Positions 36,663 to 46,624 of a stretch of 64,000 nucleotides of DNA are shown one piece after another (positions within the stretch are counted from its first letter, which is position 1; the number at the start of each line of letters is the position of its first letter). The translations under genes were made by a program, and so were the position numbers. This stretch comes from Caulobacter sp. FWC26 (lineage in GTDB: Bacteria; Pseudomonadota; Alphaproteobacteria; Caulobacterales; Caulobacteraceae): contig NZ_CP033875.1 in assembly GCF_002742645.2 (NCBI RefSeq), forward strand, positions 1,280,001-1,344,000. Direction: 5' to 3'. The notes under the pieces were generated by a model. It worked only from the letters and a program-made list of their open reading frames with translations, did no database searches and had not been told where the DNA came from.

Positions 36663-37559
36663 ATGGCGAAGTTCTCGGCCTCCGACGCGGCCTTTTCCGG
36701 TTTCCGCCTGGTGCGGGAAAATCTGAAGACGGTCGGAATCTGGATCGTGGTGATGACCGTGGTGTCGATCATCGCCAACGCCCTGACCATCAAGTTTTTC
36801 GGGGCGCAGATCGAGGCGGCTACGGCGCTGATGACCGATCCAAACGGCGCGCAGCCCGAGGAGATGGCAAAGATCGCCGACCAGATGACGCCGACTCTGC
36901 TGTGGACTCTGCCCTACAACCTGTTTGTCCAAGGCGTCACCCTGGCGGCGCTGAACCGCGTGATCCAGCGCCGCAGCGACAGCCGCTTCGCCCATCTGCG
37001 TCTTGGCATGGACGAGGTTCGCCAGATCGTCGTGTCGATCCTGACTGGTCTTTTGTTGATGGCGGTGGTGTTTGGCGCGGCTCTGCTGACGGGCGTTCTG
37101 GCGGCGGTCGGCGGCGGGGCGGTGGGCGTCCTGGTGTCTCTCGTCGCCATCTGCGGCGCGATCTATCTGATGGTCCGCCTGTCCCTGGCCAGCGCCATGA
37201 CCTTCGACAAGGGACAGATCATCTTTTTCCGATCCATGCAGGTCACCAAGGGCGCGTTCTGGTCGCTGCTCGGGGCCTACCTGGTCGCGGCCGTGATGAG
37301 CGTGATTGTCTGGCTGCTGATCTTCATCATCGTTTATGCGGCGGTGGCCATCGTGACCGGGGACTTCTCGACGGCAGGCAATGCGCTGCGCGCCGACACC
37401 AGCTCGCTCAGCGCCTATTTCACGCCATCGGGCATCGTCCAACAGCTGTTCTCGGGCTTCATGGCGGTGCTGAGCGCCCTGATCGTTCTGTCGCCCGCGC
37501 CCACCATCTATCGTGAACTGACCGCCGGCCAGACGACCCCGGAAGGCTGGGGCGGCTAA
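36663..37559 (+). CDS. multi-pass membrane protein, paralogue 4 of 4
   Basis: A 298-residue membrane protein with about six hydrophobic segments. The family signatures are clear: RRSDSRFAHLRLGMDEVRQ near residue 110 and RLSLASAMTFDKGQIIFFRS followed by VTKGAFWSLLG near residue 190. It is separated from paralogue 3 by the inserted GST gene on the other strand. The start is ATG 36663 with AAGAGCAAGTC upstream. It converges with uvrA. The function is unknown. Confidence 0.82.
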   Translation: MAKFSASDAAFSGFRLVRENLKTVGIWIVVMTVVSIIANALTIKFFGAQIEAATALMTDPNGAQPEEMAKIADQMTPTLLWTLPYNLFVQGVTLAALNRVIQRRSDSRFAHLRLGMDEVRQIVVSILTGLLLMAVVFGAALLTGVLAAVGGGAVGVLVSLVAICGAIYLMVRLSLASAMTFDKGQIIFFRSMQVTKGAFWSLLGAYLVAAVMSVIVWLLIFIIVYAAVAIVTGDFSTAGNALRADTSSLSAYFTPSGIVQQLFSGFMAVLSALIVLSPAPTIYRELTAGQTTPEGWGG

Positions 37560-37582
37560 GCCGTCCCAGACCTTACAGGCTT

Positions 37583-40492
<2,910 letters not shown>

Positions 40493-40570
40493 GATGTCCG
40501 GAACGTTGGACCGCGAGGTGGGTCGCGGCGCAGCGGCTATATGTAGGGCTCATCGCGCGGATTAACACAA

Positions 40571-40585
40571 GAACAAGATGCGAAC
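40571..40585 (-). promoter_or_regulatory. LexA (SOS) box of uvrA
   Basis: GAAC-AAGATGC-GAAC, a perfect direct repeat with 7-base spacing, which is the alphaproteobacterial LexA consensus (GTTC-N7-GTTC on the other strand). It is 79 bases ahead of the uvrA start, so uvrA should be damage-inducible. Confidence 0.88.
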
Positions 40586-40759
40586 AAATGTCGCGCGCGT
40601 GAGCCGAGGCGGCTGCTGACAGCCCGTGTCAGCAGGGCGGGCGGCTGACCCGGGCGTTGGCAATCCCTAAACCCTGTTTGGAAGCGGGTTCTTCAGGCTG
40701 GACGTGGTTCAAAGGCCAAGCGCGCGCAATGTCCCCACGCGCGCCAAGGGAGACCGGTC

Positions 40760-40927
40760 ATGGCCAAGAAGGCCGCCGCAAGCGGAAAGCAGGAAGCCAA
40801 GCACGACGCCTTCGACGCCCTGAAGGGCGTGGAGGCTAAGCCGCGCTCGATCGTCATCGATGGTCTGGTCTTTATCGGTGGGATCGGGTCGCTGCTCTAC
40901 GTCCTCCACACCATGGCGCCCAGCTAG
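40760..40927 (+). CDS. small single-pass membrane protein, 55 residues
   Basis: ATG 40760 to TAG 40927, preceded by GGGAGACCGGTC. The product has a Lys/Ala-rich N-terminus (MAKKAAASGKQEAKHDAFDA), then one hydrophobic helix (IVIDGLVFIGGIGSLLYVL) and a short tail HTMAPS. I do not recognise a family. The codon use fits the genome and the ribosome site is good, which supports a real gene. Confidence 0.65.
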   Translation: MAKKAAASGKQEAKHDAFDALKGVEAKPRSIVIDGLVFIGGIGSLLYVLHTMAPS

Positions 40928-41001
40928 GTCGGCCTTGGTCACGCTTGCGGCGGATTGTTTGCGAGCGTACTGAACGTCCTTCGTATCCGATGGAGGCTCC
41001 C

Positions 41002-41103
41002 ATGATCAGCAAGACGGAAGACCGCTTCGTCCTTTCCGTTTCCCTGACCGTGGGTTCGCATGTCCTTCGTCACTCTGGATTCCGTCGCCGCCGCCACGCC
41101 TGA
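41002..41103 (+). CDS. possible leader/upstream ORF of the ABC-F gene (33 residues)
   Basis: ATG 41002 has a near-perfect ribosome site (GGAGG, 6 bases before), better than that of the ABC-F gene itself. The 33-codon frame (MISKTEDRFVLSVSLTVGSH then VLRHSGFRRRRHA) ends 43 bases inside the ABC-F gene in another frame. It could be a regulatory leader or serve translational coupling. No similarity is known to me. Confidence 0.4.
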   Translation: MISKTEDRFVLSVSLTVGSHVLRHSGFRRRRHA

Positions 41104-42652
41104 CGGCCGGCTTCTCTTCGAAAATCTGAACCTCTCGATCGGGGCCGAGCGCATCGGTCTCGTCGGACGCAACGGCGCGGGCAAGAGCACCTTGCTGGCG
41201 CTGATTGTCGGCGCGCGGGCGCCGTCCGCCGGGACCGTCGCTCGGACCGGTTCGGTCGGCCTGCTGGATCAGGTTCCAGATCTCTCCGATCAGGCCCGGC
41301 TGGTCGACCTTCTGGGCGTCGGCGCGGCCTGGGATCGCCTGTCACGGATCGAATGCGGCGAAGGCGACGCGGTCGACTTGAACGAGGCCGACTGGACCTT
41401 GCCGACGCGGCTCGAGCAGGCCTTGGCCGAGGTTGGCCTGACCGAGGTCGTACCCGAGCAGCCGGTCGCGGCGCTGTCGGGCGGCCAGGCGACGCGCGCG
41501 GGTCTGGCCCGGCTGCTGATCGCTGCGCCCGACGTGCTGCTGCTGGACGAGCCCACCAACAATCTCGACGCCGAGGCCCGCGATGCGGTCGGGCGGCTGC
41601 TGTCGCGCTGGCGGGGTGGCGCGGTGGTGGTCAGTCATGACCGCGCGCTGCTGCGCGGCATGGACCGGATCGTGGAGCTGTCGTCGCTCGGCGCGCGGTC
41701 CTACGGCGGCGGCTATGATCTCTATGCCGAGCGCAAGGCGCTGGAGGCCGAGGCCGCCCAGCGTGAACTTGACCACGCGGAGAAGGAGGTCCGGCGTGTG
41801 GCCCGCGAGGCTCAGGTCGCGCGCGAGCGCAAGGACCGCCGCGACGCAGCCGGTCGTCGTTTCGCCGATCGTGGCGGGACTCCGAAGGTCCTTTTGGGGG
41901 CTATGGCCGAGCGGGCGGAGAACAGCGGGGCAAGGGCGGGCAAGCTCGCCGACAAGCTGGCGGCCCAGGCGGAGACCGCCAGGGCCTCGGCCGAGGCGCG
42001 GGTGGAACGCGCGCGGGCCCTGGGCTTCGAACTCCCGTCGAGCGGCCTGCCCGAGGGCCGCACGGTGCTGACCCTCGACGATCTCGGCTTCGCCTGGCCC
42101 GGCCGCGAACCCGTGATCGACGGCCTGTCATTCCGGGTTTGTGGACCCGAACGCCTGGCGGTCAGTGGGCCCGACGGCGCGGGAAAGACCACGCTGATCC
42201 GCCTCGTCACCGGCGATCTGGCGCCGACGCACGGGACGGTGAGTCTCGGCGTGCCGGTGGCCCTGCTTGACCAGCGCGCCGCCGTACTAAGGGACCAGGA
42301 GACGATCCTGGAGAATTTCCGGCGACTGAACCCGGCGTCCAGCCTCAATGACGCCCATGCGGCGCTGGCCCGCTTCCTGTTCCGCAACACGGCGGCCCAC
42401 CAGATGTGCGGAACCTTGAGCGGCGGCGAGCGCTTGCGCGCGGCCCTGGCCTGCGTACTGTGCGGCGCCACCCCGCCGCAACTGCTGGTGCTGGACGAGC
42501 CGACCAACCACCTTGATCTGGCCTCCATCGCGGCGATCGAGACCGCGCTTTCGGCCTATGACGGCGCGCTGCAGGTTGTCAGCCACGACCAGGATTTCCT
42601 AAGGGCGATCGGCGTGACACGACACATCCGCTTGGGAGACCGCCGCCATTGA
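41060..42652 (+). CDS. ABC-F family ATPase (ribosome-associated type)
   Basis: A 530-residue soluble protein with two ABC domains and no membrane segment. Walker A GRNGAGKST (about residue 35) and GPDGAGKTT (about 370), signatures LSGGQATRAG and LSGGERLRAA, and Walker B with LLDEPTNNLD and LVLDEPTNHLD are all intact. A charged linker (about residues 215-315) joins the halves. ABC-F proteins act on stalled ribosomes or antibiotic release; the subgroup is not clear (Uup/YheS-like). The start ATG 41060 has a weak ribosome site and lies inside the leader ORF at 41002. It overlaps the next gene. Confidence 0.93.
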   Translation: MSFVTLDSVAAATPDGRLLFENLNLSIGAERIGLVGRNGAGKSTLLALIVGARAPSAGTVARTGSVGLLDQVPDLSDQARLVDLLGVGAAWDRLSRIECGEGDAVDLNEADWTLPTRLEQALAEVGLTEVVPEQPVAALSGGQATRAGLARLLIAAPDVLLLDEPTNNLDAEARDAVGRLLSRWRGGAVVVSHDRALLRGMDRIVELSSLGARSYGGGYDLYAERKALEAEAAQRELDHAEKEVRRVAREAQVARERKDRRDAAGRRFADRGGTPKVLLGAMAERAENSGARAGKLADKLAAQAETARASAEARVERARALGFELPSSGLPEGRTVLTLDDLGFAWPGREPVIDGLSFRVCGPERLAVSGPDGAGKTTLIRLVTGDLAPTHGTVSLGVPVALLDQRAAVLRDQETILENFRRLNPASSLNDAHAALARFLFRNTAAHQMCGTLSGGERLRAALACVLCGATPPQLLVLDEPTNHLDLASIAAIETALSAYDGALQVVSHDQDFLRAIGVTRHIRLGDRRH

Positions 42653-43284
42653 GCCTGGACGTCGAGGCCTTCATTCGCGAGCGGTTGCCGCTCGAGCCCG
42701 TCCTGGGCGCGCCGGAGGTGCGCCTGCATCGCGCCGGGCCGCACAGCGGCCTCATGCGCTTGGCCGAGGCGGATCCAGACTTCGAGCCACCCTACTGGTC
42801 GCGCCCCTGGGGCGGGGGTCTGGTCCTGGCCCGGCACGTGCTGGATAACCCCGACCTCGTGGCCGGCCGGCGTGTGATGGACCTGGGCGCCGGCTCGGGT
42901 CTGGTGGCCATCGCCGCCGCGCTGGCGGGCGCGGCCAAAGTCGTCGCCGTGGACGTGGATCCCTACGCGATCACCGCAGCGCGACTGAACGCGGCGGCCA
43001 ACGGCGTGGCGTTGTCGTATCTGCGGGCTGATCTGACGCGCGGGGCGCCGCCCGATGTGGACCTGATCCTGGTGGGCGATCTGTTCTATGCGCGAGGTCT
43101 GGCCCGCCGGGTGGAGGCCTTTCTTCGCCGTTGCCAGTCGGCCGGGGTGTCCGTGCTGATCGGCGACCCCGGGCGGGAAGCGCTGCCGGCGGCGCGTCTG
43201 CACGTCGTCGCCGAGCACCCGGTCGTCGACTATGGCGATCCGGGCGGAGCGGTCAGGAACGCCGCCGTATACGCGCTGATCTAG
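42649..43284 (+). CDS. class I SAM methyltransferase, ETFB-lysine-methyltransferase-like
   Basis: A 211-residue protein with the SAM motif VMDLGAGSGLVAIAAALAG near residue 82, then AVDVDPYAITAARLNAAANG and the post-motif VGDLFYA. The pattern SRPWGGGLVLARHVL is typical of the family that methylates lysines of the electron-transfer flavoprotein beta subunit (METTL20-like) and of related PrmA-type enzymes. The TTG start overlaps the ABC-F stop, with GGGAG 8-12 bases before. The protein target is inferred. Confidence 0.82.
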   Translation: MSLDVEAFIRERLPLEPVLGAPEVRLHRAGPHSGLMRLAEADPDFEPPYWSRPWGGGLVLARHVLDNPDLVAGRRVMDLGAGSGLVAIAAALAGAAKVVAVDVDPYAITAARLNAAANGVALSYLRADLTRGAPPDVDLILVGDLFYARGLARRVEAFLRRCQSAGVSVLIGDPGREALPAARLHVVAEHPVVDYGDPGGAVRNAAVYALI

Positions 43285-43734
43285 CTAGGCCTTGCGATTC
43301 AGCGTGATCGCCGCGCCGTGCTGCGGACGGTCGGCGACCACGCCGCCGGCGCCATAGGTGGCGGCCGGCGCGGCGCGCTGGCTGGCGATCTCCTGGGCCA
43401 CGGCATGAACCAGGCCCTCGGTGACGGTCTTGGCGGCGTTCACCGCCCGCGCCTGGCGCGCCAGAACGGCGTCGAACGCTTCGGTGGCCCGCATCAGACG
43501 CTGGCGAAGCTCAAGGCGCGCGCTTTCCACCAGCCCGACATTGGCCCGCACCCGCATCGACTCGTGGCGATAGACATTGGCGAGCTTGGCGGTCTCCTCG
43601 ACGTATTGGACGGCCTCGTGGGGGCGATGCGTCTCGAAGGCGACGGCTTCCTTGGCGATCAGATCGGTCAGGCGCTCGGTCAGCAGGATCAGTTGGTGGA
43701 CGCGATCGTCGGCGTCGACGGCGGCGATGGCCAT
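43285..43734 (-). CDS. flagellar protein, FlgN/FlbY-like
   Basis: A 149-residue helical protein, rich in Ala and Arg, with long amphipathic helices (LILLTERLTDLIAKEAVAFE and ESARLELRQRLMRATEAFDA). It is the last gene of the flgI-flgJ-like unit, starting 4 bases after the preceding stop. By place and structure it looks like the FlgN-type chaperone known as FlbY in Caulobacter, but the sequence alone is not diagnostic. The tail after residue 120 is low in complexity. It converges with the methyltransferase gene. Confidence 0.7.
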   Translation of the reverse strand: MAIAAVDADDRVHQLILLTERLTDLIAKEAVAFETHRPHEAVQYVEETAKLANVYRHESMRVRANVGLVESARLELRQRLMRATEAFDAVLARQARAVNAAKTVTEGLVHAVAQEIASQRAAPAATYGAGGVVADRPQHGAAITLNRKA

Positions 43735-43738
43735 GACT

Positions 43739-44074
43739 CTACTCCTTCAGACCCTGAAGCTTCAGCATTTCGCGCTGGATGGTGGAGGCCAGGCCCACCC
43801 CGCCGGCCTTGGTGATTTCCTTGGAGATCGCGTCGGTCAGGACCGACTTGAACATCTCCTCGCCGTTGCCGCCGCCGAAGGGCGCGGAGGTCTTCACCCC
43901 CTCGAACATCTGCTGCGTCATCACTGACAGGAATGAGGCCTCGAAGGTCTTGGCGGTCTCGGCGATCCGGGCGCGTTTGACCTTCTCCTCGGCCGACACG
44001 ACGAGCTGCTTGGCGGTCGCTGCTGCGGCGTCGATGCGAGGGGGCAGGCTGGTCAGGGCGGAAAGCAAGCTCAT
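43739..44074 (-). CDS. FlgJ-like rod-binding protein (N-terminal domain only)
   Basis: A 111-residue protein matching only the rod-scaffold domain of FlgJ ([20 protein letters not shown], then [19 protein letters not shown]). The muramidase half of enterobacterial FlgJ is missing, as is usual in alphaproteobacteria, where a separate enzyme cuts the wall. The start ATG 44074 overlaps the flgI stop; GTG 44077 is directly before it. Confidence 0.85.
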   Translation of the reverse strand: MSLLSALTSLPPRIDAAAATAKQLVVSAEEKVKRARIAETAKTFEASFLSVMTQQMFEGVKTSAPFGGGNGEEMFKSVLTDAISKEITKAGGVGLASTIQREMLKLQGLKE

Positions 44075-45186
44075 CACATCACCTCGATATCGGCTTGCAG
44101 CGCGCCGGCGGCTTTCACCGCCTGCAGGATCGAGATCATGTCGCGCGGGGTGACGCCGAGCGCGTTGAGGCCCCCAATCAGACCCTTCAACGACGGCGCG
44201 CCGCCCAGGGTCAGGAACTGCTTACCCTTCTCTTCCTCGACATTGACCGTCGACTGCGGGACGACCGCGGTCTGGCCCTGGCTGAACGGCGCCGGCTGGC
44301 TGACGGCGGGGTTTTCCTGCACCGAGATGGTCAGGTTGCCTTGGGCGATGGCCACCTTGCTGATCCGCACGTCGTCGCCCATGACGATGACGCCGGCCAC
44401 TTCGTCGATCACCACCTTGGCCGGGCCATCGGGCTCGACGGTCAGGTTCTCGATGTTGGTCATGAAGGTGATCATGTCCATGCCGGGCGGGGCGCGGGTG
44501 GCGATGATCGTGGGGTTCTGGGCCTGAGCGCAGCCGGGGAACTTGGCGTTGATGGCGTCGGCGACGCGGCGTGCGGTGGTGAAGTCGGGATTGCGCAGGG
44601 TCAGGCGCATGATGTCCATGTTGACCATCTGGAACCCGGTTTCGCGTTCGATGACGCCGCCGCCGGCGATACGGCCGGCCGTCGGTACGCCCTTGGTGAC
44701 CGAGCTGCCCGAGGCGCCGCCCGCCGAGACCGAGCCGGTCTGCACCGTGCCCTGGGCCACCGCATAGGTCTGGCCGTCGGCGCCTTGCAGGCTGGTGACG
44801 ATCAGGGTGCCGCCCAGCAGGCTCTTGGCGTCGCCCAGGGTCGAGACGGTGACGTCCACCTTCGACCCAGCGGCCGAGAACGGCGGCAGATTGGCTGTCA
44901 CCATGACGGCGGCGGTGTTCTTGGTGTTGAGGTTGGCGTCGCGGACGTTGACCCCCTGACGCTCCAGCATCGCCTCCAGGCTCTGCTTGGTCATCGGCGC
45001 ATTGCGCAGGCTGTCGCCCGTGCCGTTGAGGCCGACGACGATGCCGTAGCCGATCAGCTGGTTCTCGCGAACGCCCTCGAAGGCGACGATGTCCTTGATC
45101 CGCGACTTGGCGAACGCCGGCGCGGCGACCAGGCAAGAGGCGGCGACCAGGGCGGTCAGAACGGTGCGAAAGAATGAACGCGGCAT
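44074..45186 (-). CDS. flgI: flagellar P-ring protein FlgI
   Basis: A 370-residue periplasmic protein that forms the P-ring in the peptidoglycan around the flagellar rod. A Sec signal peptide ends near residue 26 ([17 protein letters not shown]). The mature part begins [20 protein letters not shown], followed by [13 protein letters not shown], both diagnostic. The start ATG 45186 is chosen because it opens the signal peptide; the frame is open 49 codons further but runs over the sigma-54 promoter. First gene of the flgI-flgJ-flgN-like unit. Confidence 0.96.
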   Translation of the reverse strand: MPRSFFRTVLTALVAASCLVAAPAFAKSRIKDIVAFEGVRENQLIGYGIVVGLNGTGDSLRNAPMTKQSLEAMLERQGVNVRDANLNTKNTAAVMVTANLPPFSAAGSKVDVTVSTLGDAKSLLGGTLIVTSLQGADGQTYAVAQGTVQTGSVSAGGASGSSVTKGVPTAGRIAGGGVIERETGFQMVNMDIMRLTLRNPDFTTARRVADAINAKFPGCAQAQNPTIIATRAPPGMDMITFMTNIENLTVEPDGPAKVVIDEVAGVIVMGDDVRISKVAIAQGNLTISVQENPAVSQPAPFSQGQTAVVPQSTVNVEEEKGKQFLTLGGAPSLKGLIGGLNALGVTPRDMISILQAVKAAGALQADIEVM

Positions 45187-45225
45187 GGCTGTCCCGTGGC
45201 GGGGAGACGTCCCCACGCCGCTCCA

Positions 45226-45241
45226 TGCCAGAAGCGGGCCA
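45226..45241 (-). promoter_or_regulatory. sigma-54 promoter of flgI
   Basis: On the minus strand TGGCCCG-CTTC-TGGCA, with GG and GC exactly 10 bases apart, fits the -24/-12 consensus TGGCACG-N4-TTGCA at nearly every base. The expected start of transcription is about 28 bases before the flgI ATG. Confidence 0.85.
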
Positions 45242-45314
45242 GTTTCATGAGCGTGTCCAATCCCTTGTGACTCAAGGGATTTCGGGATGGGCGTCGGTTC
45301 CGTCGGCGCCTCGC

Positions 45315-45327
45315 GGCAGATTCTGCC
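45315..45327. promoter_or_regulatory. palindrome, candidate FlbD enhancer element
   Basis: GGCAGA-T-TCTGCC is a perfect inverted repeat about 75-90 bases upstream of the flgI -24 element, the distance expected for an NtrC-type activator. The following CCCGGCA resembles remembered ftr (FlbD) elements, which makes FlbD the natural candidate. Confidence 0.45.
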
Positions 45328-45332
45328 CGGCA

Positions 45333-45347
45333 TTAACCATACTTCAA
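45333..45347 (+). promoter_or_regulatory. CtrA box upstream of fliX
   Basis: TTAA-CCATACT-TCAA matches TTAA-N7-TTAA at 7 of 8 positions. It lies 70 bases ahead of the fliX start, consistent with fliX being an early (class II) flagellar gene under cell-cycle control. Confidence 0.6.
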
Positions 45348-45416
45348 GCGCCGGGGCTGATAGTGGTTGCTGTGGCGAGGTCAGTGACTCGCGCGCGTGG
45401 CTTTTGGAGCTGTCGG

Positions 45417-45851
45417 ATGAAGGTTTCCAGCACGGGGGGCGTCTCGGCGACCGGCGCGTCGCGAGCCAAGCCGGCCGGTGGTTCGTCGAGCTTTTCGTTG
45501 CCCTCCGTCAACGCCGCCAGCGGCGCGGCCAGCACCGCCTCGGTCGGTGGCCTGACCGGCGTGGGTTCGGTCGACGCCCTGTTGGCCCTCCAGGCGGCCG
45601 GCCCCGTCGGAGGCCCCCTGGAGCGCCGCAAGCGTGCGGTGCGCCGCGCCGACGATATCCTCGACATCCTGGGCGAGGTGCGGATCGCCCTGATTGACGG
45701 CGACATCTCGCACGCGACGCTGGACCGCTTGTCGCGCGCCCTCCGTGAGCAGCGCGACGCCACCGACGACCCCCGTCTGGAGGGCGTCTTGAACGAGATC
45801 GAGACCCGGGCCGCCGTCGAGCTGGCCAAGCTCGAAGCCCGCGGGCGCTGA
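45417..45851 (+). CDS. fliX: flagellar assembly regulator FliX
   Basis: A 144-residue protein specific to Caulobacter relatives that links early flagellar assembly to the activator FlbD and so to sigma-54 genes. It begins MKVSSTGGVSATG and has a conserved C-terminal half (RRADDILDILGEVRIALIDG, then TLDRLSRALREQRD). The start ATG 45417 has GGAG 8 bases before it; the longer frame from 45174 runs over the flgI control region. It is divergent from flgI, which is probably one of its indirect targets. Confidence 0.93.
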   Translation: MKVSSTGGVSATGASRAKPAGGSSSFSLPSVNAASGAASTASVGGLTGVGSVDALLALQAAGPVGGPLERRKRAVRRADDILDILGEVRIALIDGDISHATLDRLSRALREQRDATDDPRLEGVLNEIETRAAVELAKLEARGR

Positions 45852-46063
45852 CATGCGCGGGGCGAGGCGTCAAAACCGGATGTCGACTCGCCACGCTCTG
45901 ATCGCTCGCGCGTTTCACACCCGTCGCCGTCGCGATTTTGAACCTCACGGAAGAAAGCGCGCGTCTGAACGCGCCGCTCACGCGAGGTTCATTGAACGCG
46001 GCTCACCTTTTGGTATAAGCACCCGGCCTTCGAGGGCTGAGTTCATTGGGGCGTGAGGCGTTA

Positions 46064-46492
46064 ATGCAAACGGCCGCAAGTCTGCTAGAGAAATCCGACT
46101 ACCGTCCTTCCGAGGACGAGCCTTTTATGAACGAGCGGCAGCTTGAGTATTTCAAGCAAAAGCTGCTGGCATGGAAAGAAGAGATCCTCCGCGAATCTCG
46201 CGAGACGGTTTCCCATCTCCAGAAAGAAACCGAGAATCATGCCGATCTGGCCGATCGCGCGTCCTCGGAAACCGACCGGGCTCTTGAGCTCCGCACTCGT
46301 GATCGCCAACGCAAGCTGATCTCCAAGATCGACCAGGCCCTGCGCCGCGTCGAGGACGGCTCGTACGGCTATTGCGAGGAGACGGGCGAGCCGATCGGCC
46401 TGGCCCGACTGGAAGCTCGCCCGACGGCGACCATGAGTGTCGAAGCCCAGGAACGCCACGAGCGCCGGGAACGCGTCCACCGCGACGACTAG
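46064..46492 (+). CDS. dksA: DksA/TraR-family transcription factor with degenerate zinc motif
   Basis: A 142-residue RNA-polymerase secondary-channel factor, partner of ppGpp. A coiled coil lies at about residues 30-95 (FKQKLLAWKEEILRESRETV, then the tip region DLADRASSETDRA), followed by the zinc-finger region YGYCEETGEPIGLARLEARP and TATMSVEAQERHE. Only one of the four canonical cysteines remains, a pattern I recall from other alphaproteobacterial DksA proteins. The start is ATG 46064 with GAGG 8 bases before; a second ATG lies at 46127. It is followed by a strong terminator. Confidence 0.93.
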   Translation: MQTAASLLEKSDYRPSEDEPFMNERQLEYFKQKLLAWKEEILRESRETVSHLQKETENHADLADRASSETDRALELRTRDRQRKLISKIDQALRRVEDGSYGYCEETGEPIGLARLEARPTATMSVEAQERHERRERVHRDD

Positions 46493-46537
46493 GTCCTCGT
46501 CGTTGGCGCCAGCCAGGCGCGGGGTGATCAAATGCTA

Positions 46538-46568
46538 ACGGCCCGGGGCGCAACCCCGGGCCGTTTTT
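46538..46568 (+). terminator. rho-independent terminator of dksA
   Basis: ACGGCCCGGGG-CGCAA-CCCCGGGCCGT followed by TTTTT, an 11-base-pair GC-rich stem with a T tract, 46 bases after the dksA stop. Confidence 0.95.
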
Positions 46569-46624
46569 TCGTCTCACCCATCCCAGAAGCGCCGGGCCCG
46601 CAGGTGCGGGCCCGCGCCTCCAGG

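Noticed and set aside
43739..44074. FlgJ-like gene as truncated
   Set aside because: FlgJ without the muramidase domain is the usual form in alphaproteobacteria, so it is not a broken gene.
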